Assembly: GCA_019721075.1 (NCBI GenBank)
Contig: JAHEAD010000001.1
Coordinates: forward strand, 268,449 to 332,448
DNA: 64,000 nt
Reading direction: 5' to 3'
Origin: Candidatus Sysuiplasma jiujiangense
GTDB lineage: Archaea > Thermoplasmatota > Thermoplasmata > Sysuiplasmatales > Sysuiplasmataceae
How positions within the stretch are numbered: the stretch's first letter is position 1; each line of letters starts with the position of its first letter. The notes below the pieces were generated by a model. The model was not told where the DNA came from. It made no database searches and worked only from the letters and a program-made list of their open reading frames with translations. The translations under genes were made by a program, and so were the position numbers. This document shows positions 9,387 to 17,721 of the stretch, in pieces.

Positions 9387-10868
9387 TTAACCTGAAGAGC
9401 GGATTTCCTGCCCGCTTTCCATCCTTCTTTCAGCTCTGTGGAAATCGCTGAAATTGACAACACCCATGTTAAGGCTTGAAAGTTCAATCACAGGCATTTT
9501 TGCAGGTATTGGCGTTATGTTTTTCATCTTCTGGTATGATGTCTGTGACTGCCAGGTGCTTCCGCTTATAAGCTTGACCCCCCTGTAATCCGAGAGACCA
9601 TAGGAGTGTATGTGCCCTGTCACGAAAATGTCTGGCACCTCGTCAATCACAAGGTAGTCCTTGTGCTCAGGTGCAAGCGGCGTCTTTTCGCCATATACGG
9701 GTGCCAGGTGCCTCCTTTTTAAAAGCTCAACCATGGTTTCGATCGGTTTTTCCCATGTGAGGCCGGGAATGCTGCTTATTATGTCATCGAAACTCCGTCC
9801 GTGATAGGAAAGGACTTTCCTTCCTTCGATATCTATGGTCGATGGATTTCCTACAAAGGTAACATCATTTCCGAAAAGTTTTCTGATATCGGAATGAAAC
9901 GTCGGCTGAGGTTCAGCCGGTCTTACGGCGTCATGATTGCCAGGCATGAGTATTATCCTAATCCAGTCAGGCAACTCCATAAAGTATTCTGAAACACGCT
10001 GATATTGTTCGTAGACATCGCTTATTTCAAGATCATCTTCCTGGTCGGGATATACACCAATCCCATCGGCCAGATCGCCTGAAACAATCAGATAGTTTAT
10101 TTCTCTCGCCTCTGGAGAATGCTTCAGCCACTTCAGCAGATCTGTCCACTCTGTGCGTAAAAATGTCTTACTGCCCACATGCGTATCTGAAAGCACCGCT
10201 ACCCTGGATGTCGTGTCTAAATCATCTCTTTCCCTGTTGAATGGAACGTCCGGTCGTATCACCGCAGTTGCAATGATCATTTTTCTGTCTCTGCTCAACC
10301 TGCCGTGTATGCCGATAACCTCATCCTTAAGGACTGTGTCGAAACCCTTCTCTTTCATCAGTAGGACTGTGCATCTCTCTTCTTCGTCTTCAATTTCAAG
10401 AAGTCTGTGTCCGTTCCTTGTCGTTTTTACGGAGTTTACAATTCCTATGGTCCTCGCGTCCCTGTTTACATGCAGAATTCTGGAGATTGGAATTGCTCCT
10501 GCCATATCTGTTCGCCTAAGGAGAAGCTTTCTCAGCGACCGAAAACGATCCGTAAAATATTTGCCAAAATCCTTTACATTGCCGGTCGTTGTGCTGTTTC
10601 CGGTAATGTCCCTTAGCACATTGGGAGACGGCTGCTTCGAGTTTATCCTTCCGACTGTTTCCGGCGACTTCTTCTGCTGCACAGCTGGATGACTATCCAG
10701 GAGCATTTCTGCTGTGATGACAAGAGGAGGCGTCTCACTGGCGTCAAGAAGTCTGCCGAGTTTAAGAACGCCGTCGTTCCGCATACTGAGTCTGCTCAGC
10801 GCCTCGGGATCCAGCAAAACTCCCTTATCCGCAGCAAGTTTTAGCAACTGCTCTCGTAAAGAATTCAT
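9387..10868 (-). CDS. polB: DNA polymerase D small subunit (DP1), 3'-5' exonuclease
   Basis: Small subunit of the archaeal replicative DNA polymerase D. The 493-residue product has an N-terminal region with a short helical domain, a disordered linker around residues 60-100, an OB-like domain (TIGIVNSVKTT), and a calcineurin-like phosphoesterase domain with all metal motifs: SDTHVGS at 227-233, VSGDLADGIG, MPGNHDA and VTGHIHSYG. The phosphoesterase motifs are intact, so proofreading activity is expected. The partner DP2 is not in the window. The gene is divergent from serB. Confidence 0.94.
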   Translation of the reverse strand: MNSLREQLLKLAADKGVLLDPEALSRLSMRNDGVLKLGRLLDASETPPLVITAEMLLDSHPAVQQKKSPETVGRINSKQPSPNVLRDITGNSTTTGNVKDFGKYFTDRFRSLRKLLLRRTDMAGAIPISRILHVNRDARTIGIVNSVKTTRNGHRLLEIEDEEERCTVLLMKEKGFDTVLKDEVIGIHGRLSRDRKMIIATAVIRPDVPFNRERDDLDTTSRVAVLSDTHVGSKTFLRTEWTDLLKWLKHSPEAREINYLIVSGDLADGIGVYPDQEDDLEISDVYEQYQRVSEYFMELPDWIRIILMPGNHDAVRPAEPQPTFHSDIRKLFGNDVTFVGNPSTIDIEGRKVLSYHGRSFDDIISSIPGLTWEKPIETMVELLKRRHLAPVYGEKTPLAPEHKDYLVIDEVPDIFVTGHIHSYGLSDYRGVKLISGSTWQSQTSYQKMKNITPIPAKMPVIELSSLNMGVVNFSDFHRAERRMESGQEIRSSG

Positions 10869-11050
10869 CCCGACCTTAATAGCATGTGACCTACTAAAAA
10901 TAGTTACAGTACTGCATCAAGCAACAATGACTAACTGTGCATATTGGTAGATGAGTGCGAAAATAAGACCATTTTGCACGATTCTGATGTTGCATAATTC
11001 AATGCGCTGTAATAATTAAAATAAACATGTTTGATGGTTCGGTGACGCAA

Positions 11051-12205
11051 ATGAACTATGTTGCAATAACTATCCTCGGTAAAGACAGCGAGGGTATACT
11101 TTCCAGAGTTGTCGGCAGTATAGCCGAATCGGGTGCAAAGATACTTGATATACAACAGAGTGTTATTCATGGAATACTGAGTCTTTTCATACTCGTTGAC
11201 AGGAACAGCAGCGAATACGCGACGATTCTGCCTGAAAAGCTCTCGGAAGCAATTTCCGGTCTCAGCCTTTCCCTTCATATCGAAGAGGTCCAGGATTATA
11301 CGAGAGATAGGGCTGGAGAGCGTTACGTGGTGACAATCGTCGGTGAAGATTCCACTGAAATGATATGTTCATTTTCAAGAGCAACTGCACACCTCGGGCT
11401 GAATAATATACGCATCAACATGCTGAGCAGGGGTGACATCTCAGCCATGCAGTTTATTGTAGACATGAACAAAGTCGACCCGGGAAGTGCCATGAAACAT
11501 ATTCAGGATGCACTTTCAGGACGAAAGGCGGATATAATTTTTGAGCCGGAATCCACTTTTCGTATGGGAAAGAAGCTCATCGTCTTTGACATGGACTCAA
11601 CGCTTGTGAGTAATGAGACAATTGATGAAATAGCTGCTCAGGCCGGACTCAAGGAAAAGATTGCAGCAATAACCGAAAAGGCCATGAGGGGTGAAATAGA
11701 CTATTCCCAGGCTATAAAAGAAAGAGTGCGCCTCCTCAGCGGAATGCCTCTTTCAACATTGACAGAGCTGAGTAAATCCCTTGTACTGAACCCTGGTGCG
11801 CGTGAACTCATTTCATCGCTGCGTTCAATGAAGTACAGGATAGCGCTTGTGAGTGGAGGATTTACAGTATTCACAGAGAAAATGAAAGAGGAGCTTGGTC
11901 TTGATTATGCATTTGGCAACAGACTCGAAGTTCGCAACGGTGTTCTGACAGGAAATCTCGAAGAACCCATTCTCGATGCCAATGGCAAGCAGAGGGTGAT
12001 TGAAGAAATAATGATGAATGAAGGCATCTCTTCAAGAGAAGTCGTTGTGATAGGGGATGGGGCAAACGACACTGTTATGGTAAAGAACGCAGGACTGGGG
12101 ATAGCCTTCCGTGGCAAGGAAGTGCTTCGTAAAGTGGCTGATGGTACCATTTCTGATAGCGATCTGACGACCGTTCTATTTTGCCTCGGACACTACTCAG
12201 ATTGA
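11051..12205 (+). CDS. serB: Phosphoserine phosphatase SerB with N-terminal ACT pair
   Basis: Last enzyme of serine synthesis, hydrolysing phosphoserine. Two ACT-type regulatory domains occupy roughly residues 1-85 and 90-165, followed by a HAD phosphatase with motif I FDMDSTLVSNE (nucleophilic Asp near residue 180), motif II VSGGFTVFTEKM and motif III IGDGANDTVM. The double ACT plus HAD architecture matches long SerB proteins that may be controlled by serine binding. The frame is open to an ATG at 11027; ATG at 11051 begins exactly at the first ACT strand (MNYVAITILG) and is preferred. Confidence 0.9.
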   Translation: MNYVAITILGKDSEGILSRVVGSIAESGAKILDIQQSVIHGILSLFILVDRNSSEYATILPEKLSEAISGLSLSLHIEEVQDYTRDRAGERYVVTIVGEDSTEMICSFSRATAHLGLNNIRINMLSRGDISAMQFIVDMNKVDPGSAMKHIQDALSGRKADIIFEPESTFRMGKKLIVFDMDSTLVSNETIDEIAAQAGLKEKIAAITEKAMRGEIDYSQAIKERVRLLSGMPLSTLTELSKSLVLNPGARELISSLRSMKYRIALVSGGFTVFTEKMKEELGLDYAFGNRLEVRNGVLTGNLEEPILDANGKQRVIEEIMMNEGISSREVVVIGDGANDTVMVKNAGLGIAFRGKEVLRKVADGTISDSDLTTVLFCLGHYSD

Positions 12206-12207
12206 AC

Positions 12208-12729
12208 TTATCCGGTCTCCTTTCCTGCTCCGCCTATGCCACTCACAGGCAGATTGGCCTCTTGCCACTTTTTAAATCCTGACTCCAGGTTGTAGAGATC
12301 TCTTCCTTCAACCTTCCTCAGAGCCATTCTAGATCTGTGGCCGGTAGCGCAGATGAACACGGTGGGCTGGTTGAATTTCTCTCCCTTTTTTAGTGAAAGA
12401 AGCGGGCGGTTAATGGCGCCAGGAATGTGTGATTTGGCATATTCCCGTTTTGTTCTGACATCCATGATGCTGATGTTCTTTTTCTCTTCAATAAGCGAGT
12501 AAAGTCTCGCTGGAGTGATATCGATGTATTTTCCTCTGTCTGCGTATGGCCATCCAAAATACCTGAAAGACAGAAGCGATACCATGAGGCCTATTATTAG
12601 TGCAACAAGAAATATTGCTGAAGGTAGTGAAAAGGCATAGGCCGAATAAACCGCAACCATGAACATTGCGGAAAGGGCCAGTATCGTCAAAATTAGAGGA
12701 AGAGTTCGCATTTCAGGTATTTTTGTCAT
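12208..12729 (-). CDS. Membrane-anchored rhodanese-domain protein
   Basis: The 173-residue product has two hydrophobic segments near residues 10-35 and 36-55 and then a rhodanese domain. The domain shows SIMDVRTKREYAKSHIPGA and the active-site loop ICATGHRSRMA with the catalytic cysteine. It would sit at the inner membrane face or extracellularly and transfer sulfane sulfur or bind sulfur species. The gene converges on serB, with two bases between the stops. Confidence 0.8.
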   Translation of the reverse strand: MTKIPEMRTLPLILTILALSAMFMVAVYSAYAFSLPSAIFLVALIIGLMVSLLSFRYFGWPYADRGKYIDITPARLYSLIEEKKNISIMDVRTKREYAKSHIPGAINRPLLSLKKGEKFNQPTVFICATGHRSRMALRKVEGRDLYNLESGFKKWQEANLPVSGIGGAGKETG

Positions 12730-12978
12730 TCTGTCGGCGATATTTGTAATTTGTGAGTTTCAGTGCCGTATTGAATAAATCAGGTTTTGAACTTTTCCGA
12801 TTCTGAGCCAGCTGATTCCTTCGATATGAAATTTTCGCGCTGAAAATTTGCCGGCATACATTATTTAACACAGCACAATGTCAGGGATTAATTCCTATGC
12901 AATTCTCGTAATTTGCAGTCTTTTCAAACTAATCCATATATAGTTACAGAAAAATTATATACTGACGACAGGGGCCGG

Positions 12979-13440
12979 ATGGAAAAGAAAATGAAAGATG
13001 AAAGTGAGGGATTCAGCGGCAGTGAGGGGCGCCCCTCCAAATTTTTCACGGTCGATGAAGCGAACGATCTCATTCCTGTACTCGAGGGCCGTCTCAAAGA
13101 ATGTGACAGGATATTGCTGGATATAAGAGCAGTTGCCGAACTCACCGAGGATCTTGAGTGGTACTGGGGTGAATCAATCAGGGATGATGCCAATCCCGAC
13201 AGACAGGAATATCTGAAACTCGAAAAGGAGAAGAGTTCCAGGATTGACAGATGGAATGAGGCTATCAGGGAGATTGGTAAACTGGGTGTGGAGATTAAAA
13301 ATCCGGACATGGGTCTCATAGATTTCTACAGTGTGAGAGACAATCAAGTCGTTTTTCTATGCTGGCAGAGGGGGGAACCTGAAGTCAGGTACTGGCACAC
13401 GCTCGAGGGTGGTTACAATGGAAGACGACCCCTTGAATGA
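12979..13440 (+). CDS. DUF2203 family protein
   Basis: The 153-residue acidic protein contains FTVDEANDLIPVLEGRL near the N-terminus and IDFYSVRDNQVVFLCWQRGE plus a YWHTLEGG segment near the C-terminus. These are the diagnostic conserved blocks of DUF2203, whose biochemical function is unknown. A TTG at 12913 is also in frame, but the ATG at 12979 excludes a non-conserved leader. The final TGA overlaps an ATG (13437) of a doubtful ORF. Confidence 0.75.
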   Translation: MEKKMKDESEGFSGSEGRPSKFFTVDEANDLIPVLEGRLKECDRILLDIRAVAELTEDLEWYWGESIRDDANPDRQEYLKLEKEKSSRIDRWNEAIREIGKLGVEIKNPDMGLIDFYSVRDNQVVFLCWQRGEPEVRYWHTLEGGYNGRRPLE

Positions 13441-14067
13441 TCGCCTGGCTTATTTTGAAGCTTCCACATTTTTGTGCCGAATACAGATTGATGTATAGGG
13501 CGATGCTATTCCTTCAAGCAAGCCTGCGCTATACATTTGTCGTAACGATTTCAATCATTCGTTCAGGGGCAATATGGACCGGCTTTATTTATTTCCCTAA
13601 GGTTCCTTGGAATGTAATGGTTCCGGATTCCTGGCGGTTTTCATTGTGGATGGTTCAGTTTCCTCCTTCACGAAAATTCCAGACGGTCCATTCCTTCTTC
13701 TTGAAGTTCGACGGCCGAAGAGCATCAACTTACAGTTTACTCATAGATATCATCTGTGCGTTTCCTATTCCGATTGCTACGCCTGTTTTCTCGAAATCGG
13801 AATACGGAATACATAGTGTGTGGGATATGTTTTTCTTTCCCCGAAACTTTGACGGTGATTTCAAATCATCCTCTCGCTCTTCACGCAAAATTCACGCAAA
13901 ACAAATTGGCATCATTTGCCTTCGGGTTATGGCTTTCTGACCGATCTTGATTAACAAGTTATTTTTTAGATACAAGCAAGTTTGTGATTAAAATGGGTGC
14001 TGTTGGTTTTTGTTCTATATGTAGTATAATTTAGTTCCCTGTTGGACGTGGAGCCCGGTCTTCTCAT
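13441..14067. other. Stretch without a supportable gene
   Basis: A 167-codon frame (13437-13940, plus strand) starts in an ATGA overlap with the DUF2203 gene. Its product is rich in Phe, Ser and Ile without a recognisable domain or a clear hydrophobic pattern, and several other frames are equally open. The 3' part is AT-rich. I see no RNA gene. It may be decayed coding sequence. Confidence 0.4.
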
Positions 14068-14451
14068 TCATCTTGCGTCTCCGGCACTAACATTTGAGAA
14101 TGCTTCAGTATCTGCAGAGTTGTTCTGATTCAACCATCTTTTCCCCCATTCCCCCATTTTTTCCAGTACCGGACCCAGATCCCTTCCCTTTTCCGTGAGG
14201 GAATATTTTACCTTAAAGGGGCGCGTGCTCAGAACTGCCCTAGTCACGACATCCTCTTTTTCCAGAGCTTTAAGGGTTGAAGAAAGCGTCTTCGGGCTAA
14301 GCCTTGAAACTTTCATAAGGCTGTTAAATCCATGCTCTCCTTCGGACAGATAACGCACGACAACCAATTTTGGCTCGCTTCCGATCTTCCTGATTGTGGC
14401 GGCTATCGGGCAAAGATCGGTATCTGGTGCTTCATATGAAGTACTGTTCAT
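14068..14451 (-). CDS. HxlR-family winged-helix regulator
   Basis: The 127-residue protein contains CPIAATIRKIGSEPKLVVVR followed by GFNSLMKVSRLSPKTLSSTL and a wing with YSLTEKGRDLGPVLEKMGEW. This is the pattern of HxlR-type regulators, often sensing redox or aldehydes. It has a cysteine near the N-terminus (DLCP), the position used by redox-sensing members. It is divergent from the CDGSH gene and shares a 74-base control region that contains an inverted repeat. Confidence 0.85.
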   Translation of the reverse strand: MNSTSYEAPDTDLCPIAATIRKIGSEPKLVVVRYLSEGEHGFNSLMKVSRLSPKTLSSTLKALEKEDVVTRAVLSTRPFKVKYSLTEKGRDLGPVLEKMGEWGKRWLNQNNSADTEAFSNVSAGDAR

Positions 14452-14464
14452 CTGGTTTCCAGTT

Positions 14465-14491
14465 GTAAAGTTACTTGTTTTTATACTTTAC
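14465..14491. promoter_or_regulatory. Inverted repeat between HxlR and CDGSH genes
   Basis: GTAAAGT (14465-14471) and ACTTTAC (14485-14491) form a perfect 7-bp inverted repeat with a 13-base spacer. It is flanked by a second pair, ATCTGG near 14450 and CCAGAT near 14498. It lies between the two divergent starts, where an operator of the HxlR regulator is expected. Binding is inferred. Confidence 0.45.
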
Positions 14492-14525
14492 TTATTCTAC
14501 CAGATATCATAATGGAAGTGATGTA

Positions 14526-14729
14526 ATGGCAAGATTAGTAAAGCATGAAAGAAACAAACCATTCCCGGTAACCACAAAAGACGGAGAAACGCTATACATG
14601 TGCGCATGTGGCCTCTCAAAGAACAAGCCATTCTGTGACGGAAGCCACAAGGCGACTGCGGACGAAGAGCCTAACCAGCTCTACGTATATGACGGAAGCA
14701 AGCGCATAAAGATAGAAAATCTCTACTGA
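14526..14729 (+). CDS. CDGSH iron-sulfur domain protein
   Basis: A 67-residue protein carrying CACGLSKNKPFCDGSHK, the C-x-C-x(8-9)-C-D-G-S-H signature that binds a redox-active, labile [2Fe-2S] cluster through three cysteines and one histidine. There is no membrane anchor, so a soluble electron-transfer or cluster-donating role is expected. The frame is open upstream to 14475, but ATG at 14526 removes a non-conserved extension. Divergence from a redox-type HxlR regulator suggests control by oxidative or iron-sulfur stress. Confidence 0.88.
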   Translation: MARLVKHERNKPFPVTTKDGETLYMCACGLSKNKPFCDGSHKATADEEPNQLYVYDGSKRIKIENLY

Positions 14730-16083
14730 CAGCATGATGCCGAACTTTCGCCATCAAACCTCTTAACTAATTTGAGTACTGGAGTTCTCAAGCTGCCATC
14801 TCAGCCATAAAGATTCTCGGCCACATTCAAACTCGTTTCAAGTGAAGGCCCGTATTCAAACCAACGTACTATGCCACATATGCATGCCCTCCCTGATGAA
14901 GAAAAAGGTGGTGCGCCCGGACGTACCGGTATCTGCACTCTAATTCAAACGTAAAAACGGGATGCAGAGTATCATCCGGCAGAAGGATCGAAGCGCAGAA
15001 GACAGGGTACTGTAACTCATCATCCGAATGAAGGGGCATGAGGTCCGAAGACGGTGGATGTTGTCAACTTCGACGCATTCCAGCTCCCCGTACTCGCACA
15101 GGAACTGAAGATAGCCCAAATTGGTCGAGCCGTTTGTGCCCGAGAGGAAGCAGGACCACTCTGTCGGCAAGCACATACTGATTGTCACGTTCATCATAGG
15201 TTCCCTGAAAGATTGAGAAACTGTTCAGCAAGGACTGAAATCTCACACAGTGCTGTTGAACGATTCGGCTTGTCGCCTTTTTTTCTCCTCTGCGACACTG
15301 CAAAATGCAACAGGCAGAGGTGAAAGCAAAAGATTACAGAATGCCCTTGCATCAGTTAAGGCAAGCACTTCTGCGCAGCCCGAACATGGCGTTCCACTAC
15401 TGTGCGTGACACATCTAGGCAACGGGAGCGGCAATCTGCCGTTCAGGTAGGAGATCGGGCGCATACGCTGGCGGCTGTATGTACTGGACAGGACCGCTGC
15501 AGATGCGACGCTTACATTCTACGTGGGAATAGCTGCATCAGCAATCCGAACATGTTCGAAAACAGCAGGCGGCATTACGCAGATTCACCCTTCTCATATG
15601 TTCGTGAACTTCTCACAGTTTCCATCTCTTCATGCAGGCACTTTTACGGTGGAAGTGAGATTGCAGCATTCACTTTCCGGCAGAACGCAGGAATATGGAA
15701 TAGAGCGCAGAGTTGTTGTTACTTGCAACAATCAGCTCGAACAGCATCTGTTGTCAAAACTGGTGGATATGCTGCGGTTGTAGCAGTAGAATATGAGAGC
15801 AAGGGTGCGGCTCGTGAGTGTAAGACAGCAGTGGGGTAAGTCATATCCCGGTGGGTGTTCAATCTCACAGGCTCCTTGGAAGATGCGCAATGTTCTTGGC
15901 GGCATGTCAAAGTATTGCACCTGGAAAGTCAGCTGACCTGCCTGGGATCACCACCTTTCGAGCTCGGGATATGCGCCTTCAAATTATCGCTTTGATAATT
16001 TACTCTGATTCCCTTGGACGTTGGTAACCTACCATATTTGCACAGCGGAAAACTACATTAATTCTGTAATCATCATCAGTTTA
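14730..16083. other. 1.35-kb stretch, probably decayed sequence
   Basis: Frames of 60-145 codons are open on both strands here, but none gives a coherent product and none has a credible ribosome site. The pattern of many medium-length competing frames with Cys, His and Ser-rich translations suggests old coding sequence broken by frameshifts. I could not identify the ancestor or any RNA gene. Confidence 0.4.
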
Positions 16084-17232
16084 GTGAAGACGGATGCGCT
16101 GCTGTTGTCCCTTTCGAGATCAATGAGATCCTTCGTATTCACCTTACTCTCATTTTCTTCTCCATTTTTCCTTCTTTCGGAAGGAATTGGATACTTTCAG
16201 GTGGGCATTGTAATCCTTTTGAGTTCGATATCATCCGCCGTATTAATCTACACGCTTCCCGTGATTCGCGTCGGTATTTCGTTTAAGGTCTTCCTGTCAT
16301 GGGCCATATTTTTCACGGGAACTGCGGTCATTGCTCTGACAGATAATCTCGCAGGTTATCTGGTGGCAGCTATTGTCTGTGGTATTTCACTTTCTGGAAA
16401 GGACATGTCACCGAACCAGCCCATAGAGCAATACGCAATAAGCACTTTTTCTTCGAATCAGAAGGAAAAGTACCATCAATTCTCCTCCTATAATCTTCTA
16501 TCATATGCTGGGAATACCTTCGGAGCCCTGTCAGTCCTCGTTTATCCTCGCATTTCCTTCGCTTCAATCTTTTACATTTGTGCGATTTTGTCATTTGCGT
16601 CCGGGATTCCTTATTTCCTGGTTAAATTCCCGCATCAAAATATGCCTGCAAAGAACAAAATCGTTCTTGACAGGAAGGACAGGACGCTGAGAAATCAGCT
16701 TGGAACCCTCTTTGCCGTCGATGCGTTTGGGGGAGGGCTGGTTAGTACGTCACTTCTATCCCTGTGGTTTCTCGTTGTATTTTCTGCTTCCCTCACTCAG
16801 ACTGGTTTTATTTTTGTAGTTGTAAACATACTCACTGCATTGTCTGTTGTAATATCAGGAAGAATGTCAGTAAAATATGGTATCATAAGGACTATGGTAT
16901 TCACTCATCTGATAAGCAATTTTTTCCTCATTCTCATGTCTTTCTCGCGTATTTTGCTGCTTGGTGAATTATTCCTCTTTTTGAGGCAGGCCACAAGCCA
17001 GATGGATTTGACACCAAGGGACAGTCTCATAAACACCGTGTTTGAATCAGAAAGTAGACTGAAGACAAATTCCCAGTTCCTTGCGATAAGAAACCTGTCT
17101 TCCGTTCCATCGCCCGCCCTGGGCGGATTAATAATCGGGAGCAGTCCTGAACCGCTGCCCTCTATTGCCGGATCAATCAAGGCGGTTTATGACATTGTCC
17201 TTTATCTTCGATTCAGGCACATCATGATTTGA
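16084..17232 (+). CDS. MFS-type permease
   Basis: About 382 residues with roughly 11-12 hydrophobic segments, starting at GTG 16084 (a TTG at 16021 is also open but adds a polar leader). The layout, with two hydrophobic halves separated by a charged loop near KFPHQNMPAKNKIVLDRKDR and a second loop with RMSVKYGIIR, is that of a major facilitator transporter. The substrate is unknown. The gene ends about 210 bases before the left att site and belongs to the chromosome. Confidence 0.7.
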   Translation: MKTDALLLSLSRSMRSFVFTLLSFSSPFFLLSEGIGYFQVGIVILLSSISSAVLIYTLPVIRVGISFKVFLSWAIFFTGTAVIALTDNLAGYLVAAIVCGISLSGKDMSPNQPIEQYAISTFSSNQKEKYHQFSSYNLLSYAGNTFGALSVLVYPRISFASIFYICAILSFASGIPYFLVKFPHQNMPAKNKIVLDRKDRTLRNQLGTLFAVDAFGGGLVSTSLLSLWFLVVFSASLTQTGFIFVVVNILTALSVVISGRMSVKYGIIRTMVFTHLISNFFLILMSFSRILLLGELFLFLRQATSQMDLTPRDSLINTVFESESRLKTNSQFLAIRNLSSVPSPALGGLIIGSSPEPLPSIAGSIKAVYDIVLYLRFRHIMI

Positions 17233-17445
17233 TTGATCGTACCCTCTTATCGTTCTTCAGGCGGTAAGGAATCTGCGGCATTATCTGTGGTGCTTTTATA
17301 TTATCGGATTCGTCTGGTTGAATATAATTTTTCATACATCCAACGATAAGGTATGTTGTCGGCAAATCATGGAGGAGAAGGGCATTTCATAGAGGGAACA
17401 GAAGAGAAGGAAGGGGTATGAACGAAACGAACATCTCCGTAAGGA

Positions 17446-17461
17446 TGCAGGTGTCGGGATT
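17446..17461 (+). repeat. attL, 16-bp core
   Basis: TGCAGGTGTCGGGATT is identical to the last 16 bases of the tRNA-Gly gene (complementary strand) at 48849-48864 and in the same orientation. Sequence diverges immediately to the right (GGGGATTTTT here, TGAACCC in the tRNA). Confidence 0.9.
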
Positions 17462-17532
17462 GGGGATTTTTACCGTGTATCCCATTCTGACATCCTCAAT
17501 GTATATGCACTGGCAGGACCGGGGGTATTTTC

Positions 17533-17721
17533 ATGAGTTCACTCTCTGCTCATGTAGCTACCCGTTCAGAGTTTCCGAATGAAGCAAAAGATCTAAGAGA
17601 ACAGGCCACCAGGCACGGAATTGGAGAAACTGAGCTCGCGGAACTCCTCGACACGTGGTTCCTCGAGCATTTTGAGCCGCCGACCAGCTTCGGCGAGCTG
17701 ATACACGGGGTGTTCTGCTGA
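17533..17721 (+). CDS. Unknown 62-residue protein at the left end of the element
   Basis: The first gene inside attL. The product (starting MSSLSAHVATRSEFPNEAKD) is acidic and helical with no membrane segment. I do not recognise it. Its stop overlaps the helicase start (TGATG), so the two are translationally coupled. In the circularised element its ATG would overlap the stop of the extended integrase, making it the link between integrase and helicase. A role as a replication or recombination accessory factor is inference from position. Confidence 0.7.
   Translation: MSSLSAHVATRSEFPNEAKDLREQATRHGIGETELAELLDTWFLEHFEPPTSFGELIHGVFC

Noticed and set aside
13437..13940. 167-codon plus-strand frame in an ATGA overlap with the DUF2203 gene
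   Set aside because: Its translation has no recognisable domain, odd composition and equally long competing frames; kept only as a note.
15054..15839. Several 80-145-codon frames on both strands as possible genes
   Set aside because: Mutually overlapping, no coherent domains, no ribosome sites; treated as decayed sequence.
15935..15960. GGATCACCACCTTTC, resembling the 3' end of 16S rRNA
   Set aside because: Only the short GGATCACC part matches and no upstream rRNA sequence is present; chance similarity.
17438..17448. CGTAAGGATG next to attL, identical to ten bases of the tRNA intron
   Set aside because: It is in the opposite orientation relative to the att core from what an exchanged tRNA segment would show, so it is probably coincidence.
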